Notes under the pieces: model-generated | Told to the model about the DNA's origin: nothing | Database searches by the model: none | The model's input: only the letters and a program-made list of their open reading frames with translations | Shown here: one piece after another, positions 61,121 to 64,000 of the stretch | How the letters are laid out: every line of letters starts with the position of its first letter | How positions within the stretch are numbered: position 1 is the stretch's first letter | NCBI RefSeq assembly: GCF_902362185.1 | Contig: NC_044498.1 | Coordinates: forward strand, 11,841,565-11,905,564 | Origin: Chanos chanos | Taxonomy: Eukaryota > Chordata > Actinopteri > Gonorynchiformes > Chanidae | Direction of reading: 5' to 3' | Length of the DNA stretch: 64,000 nt | Made by a program: the position numbers and the translations under genes

Positions 61121-63422
61121 ATACTATTTATCAGTGCCTTGATGAGCAGGATGTTGGACACCTTAAACTGAGCCCAGGGTCTCTGTAATCTGCATGCAGA
61201 AAGACAAAAGAGTTTCTCAGTACAGCGTCTCACCGCTCAGTAAAGGTCTGTTGAGGGAGAACTGTTGGGGCAGGTCCTCGATGTCTGCGATGCGTTGGTA
61301 CATGGCGCGGGACAGGTGGTCAGCGTGGTACAGACTGCCCAGGATTATACTGGAGAAATAGATGGGCGCTGTGAAATAACTCAGGAGAGAGCCCTGGATG
61401 CCCACTACATTCCACCTGAAACAAGACAAACACAAAGTGAAAAAACAGTAACAGTCAGAGATACTAACATTTTTTCTAAATTGTAGCTAGCATGCCATTC
61501 GTCCAATAATATATTTATTTGACATTGGCTAGTTTAACCTTGCTGTTTCACTCTGCTAAGAATTACCCGCTCTTCACGTGACTGACCGTGGTCTTGAGTT
61601 CTAAATGTTATCTAACTGGATCTGTCTGCTCTGATGTGATTGCTTACAACAAAAATAGCGTCTCAGCAGTGAAATGCTAACTGATTTTAAGACCACAGCT
61701 AAAGTCATACTTTAGCAATGGCTCAATATATTCAATACATAATTATATCGCAGCAGTATATATAGTATAATATATAGTAATATATAGTTTTGAACAACAT
61801 TACGAAACTGGTCATTTACTTTAGAAAATCCCTGATATTTGTAAATAATGTCAAATTCATTCTGCCCAGACAATCTGTGGGTTACCAAGGTCCACAATCA
61901 GTTACTGTATTGTAAAGAGAAAGAAAGAACGATGTTTTTCTTCTTAGATGGTAATCAGTTGTTTTTTCTAAATGAAAGGATTGAAATTCATCCACTAAAG
62001 ACATTAGCGTATGAGACTGTGAAAACAACTCATAAACACAGCCCACAGCAGGGGAATAATGAGACATTTCAGTGAAGTGCTTTTTTCTCTCGCTCTGTAA
62101 GCACAGGGAGCGTTTTCAGGTCCTGGCCTTGGCCTCAGCAGGGAGGTCGTTTCTGTGTGATATAATCAAAGTCCTAATCAGGACCCGTTGCCTACACCTG
62201 GGAGTCTACTCTGGAGGAACCGCTGAAGTGATTGGGGTTTCAACGAAGGATAAACCCAAGGGATCACCCAATCAAGCCTATTAAAACCTTCTCTGCATCC
62301 CAGCGTTGGAGCGCCGGCGTTAACAAGAGGAACCTGAACCCTCGTCGACGGGGGGTCTGGGGAACAGAGGCTGGCATTTCATACCTTACTTCCTGCCTGA
62401 CTGCATGTGTAATCAAATGAATGAAAGCAATAAACAGGCCACTTCTACACAAACAGCTCCCACACAACCAACTCTCTTCTGACGACCACCGGAGTCGTAT
62501 AGAGAAAACATCAGTAAGATCATGGGCTGAGACCGATGGTAGTTTGGAGAACATTTTTTTTTTTTTTTTTTTTTTTACTAGTGTCAGGAGGCCCATTCTG
62601 ACTGTCAGTCTCCTCACTTCTATTCACATTTTTAGACCAGAGTGAAGCGCTGATTATGAGCAACTCGCAAAATAACATTTTTTAGCAAGATGTATGCTTC
62701 ATATCATGACACATATCATAGAGCGTGCGCTGTTCTAGTTGGTTAGAATTGCCTGTGAGGGGGGAAAAAAACCCATAACTGAGCTCAATGAGACAAGTGT
62801 CTCAAAGGAAAATGAAAAACATGCTGGACAAGGATCATTTGGAAGATGTCTGGCAATGCTGACAAAAAAAATAAATAAATAAAAAAGCTGAACTGAGGCA
62901 GAAACAAGAAGAAATAAAATTGTGTTGCCAGGGGCTGATGCATGTAAATCATTATGACATCCAGTTGAAATGAAGAAGAAAATGAATAAATAAAACACAC
63001 GGTTTCCCCTCATGACCACTATGACACTTGATGGTATGATATATTACGATATACGTTTAACATGCATGGGTCATGTTTTATTTTCATCAGACTCACAGGC
63101 GCTTACACTAATAGGTGCCTTTTCTCCGCAGTTTTAATTATAACATTATGATTCAGAAATGATTAGGAGCAATATGAATCCTAATGGACAGGCCTGAAAA
63201 GCGCAGAGTTCAGAGAACGACTGTTAAAGGAAGAGGGCTACGTTGAACTTCACCTGGCTATTTTGTCACTGCAGGACATCGTGAGCAGTCTCTCTCCCTG
63301 AAGAACGCCATCCCAGGTCTGAATGGTGTTACTGGAGCGGACTGGGATCGTCCCCTCCCCCGACTCGATCTTCGTCCTCAGCTGCCCGCGCGCTTTCCTG
63401 TTTGGATGTCGGTCACCTTGAT
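60267..63422 (-). CDS. adarb1: Double-stranded RNA adenosine deaminase ADAR2, 3' part
   Basis: The C-terminal part of the ADARB1 deaminase domain, which converts adenosine to inosine in double-stranded RNA in the nucleus. Four exons are visible: 63254-63422, 61234-61415, 60727-60905 and 60267-60443 (stop). Phases join correctly; earlier exons lie beyond the right edge. Residues match human ADAR2 closely: [40 protein letters not shown] (its Cys corresponds to zinc ligand Cys516), [40 protein letters not shown], and the tail [17 protein letters not shown]. The SDK, RW and C-terminal W/K residues belong to the inositol hexakisphosphate pocket described for human ADAR2. Human has WVEKP where this protein has WVKKP. 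The EQDQFSL ending separates it from ADARB2. Teleosts have adarb1a and adarb1b and I cannot tell which this is. The last acceptor lies in a GT repeat. Confidence 0.95.
60453..60510. repeat. (CA)n tract at the last adarb1 acceptor
   Basis: CA dinucleotides on the plus strand; in the transcript this is a GU repeat ending about 10 nt before the exon at 60443. Confidence 0.95.
61027..61120. repeat. (TCTA)n microsatellite in an adarb1 intron
   Basis: About 23 perfect TCTA units fill more than a quarter of the 328-bp intron 60906-61233. In the transcript they are UAGA repeats. Confidence 0.95.
61416..63253 (-). other. adarb1: adarb1 intron
   Basis: A 1838-bp intron in the deaminase-coding region, with a T-run near 62547-62575. 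No exon or transposon recognised. Confidence 0.6.
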
Positions 63423-64000
63423 CTACAGAGAGAAATCACGTCCATAAGACCAGAAGCAAAGCGCCTTCACTGGAGCAAAACAGATTGCCGTGATTAGGAA
63501 AGCAAATTCAGACTTTAATTAAAAAGAGAAGCATGAATAATTATAGCTCGTTTTATGTTAGAAATGTTAATAAATACACATAAACAAACATTCTAAATAA
63601 AGAAATACTAACCACAAAAATCTGTGAAGAGTGTTATTTGCGAAACCAATTTAAAAAAGTTCCTTCTGATTTGAACAGATTTTAAGATAAACACGGTCCC
63701 TTATTCTCAGATGCACTAACCCTCTAAAAGGTAACAACACATCATGATCCTTCAGCTGTGATCAGTAAGAGTCATTTACACATCCCTGTATCTCCACAAA
63801 TAGAGAGCTGTTGTCTTGAAAATAATAATTAGATAGTGAATATAGCTGTCAAAAAGTAGCCTTTATCAGAACATTCACTATCTCCACTATAATAAATATG
63901 CACTAGAGATAATATACAGAATACATATTTCACCATTACATGCTTTAAGGGGCATTCGAAATGGGATATTCGAAATGCCTGCTTGCATGTTAAAAAAAAA

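Overview
The window is vertebrate nuclear DNA, almost certainly from a teleost fish. It holds a cluster of short three-exon gamma-crystallin genes, four of them of the methionine-rich M type known from fish lenses. These are followed by the conserved sowahc-septin10 pair, cep70, and the 3' end of adarb1. Introns are short, simple repeats are dense, and there are two tRNA-derived SINEs of familiar fish types. The exact species cannot be read from the sequence.

Layout. Positions 1-24 kb are a lens crystallin cluster with six intact genes: at 776-1585 (-), 6341-7147 (-), 10225-11485 (-), 14329-15283 (+), 16735-17953 (-) and 22151-23339 (+, gamma-S type), plus a decayed gamma-S-like copy at 19260-20195 (+). 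Every intact gene has a tiny first coding exon, one exon for each two-Greek-key domain, a TATA-type box, and a Maf-like half site about 43-47 bp upstream of the TATA box (weakest in the first gene). From 23.4 to 32.2 kb there is no gene I can support, only simple repeats, a hAT-like MITE and a SINE. sowahc (32226-34181, -, intronless) and septin10 (34959-41396, +) are divergent with 777 bp between start codons, as in other vertebrates. septin10 and cep70 (42608-50633, -, 17 coding exons, 623 codons) are convergent. A 50.7-57.8 kb gap rich in simple repeats follows. Then come the putative 3' UTR and the last four coding exons of adarb1 (60267-63422, -); the rest of that gene lies beyond the right edge.

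How the parts relate. The crystallins are soluble lens structural proteins and probably share a Maf/SOX-type lens promoter design. One of them (14329-15283) looks like a gene-conversion chimera of two neighbours. septin10 (filament GTPase), cep70 (centrosome and microtubule organisation), sowahc (ankyrin adaptor) and adarb1 (A-to-I RNA editing) are ordinary housekeeping or neural genes that happen to be linked here. I found no operon-like or mobile gene system. The most notable points are the chimeric crystallin, the shared promoter grammar, a septin10 alternative C-terminus ending in Cys-Cys, a GC-AG intron, and two exons whose acceptors sit in TG repeats.
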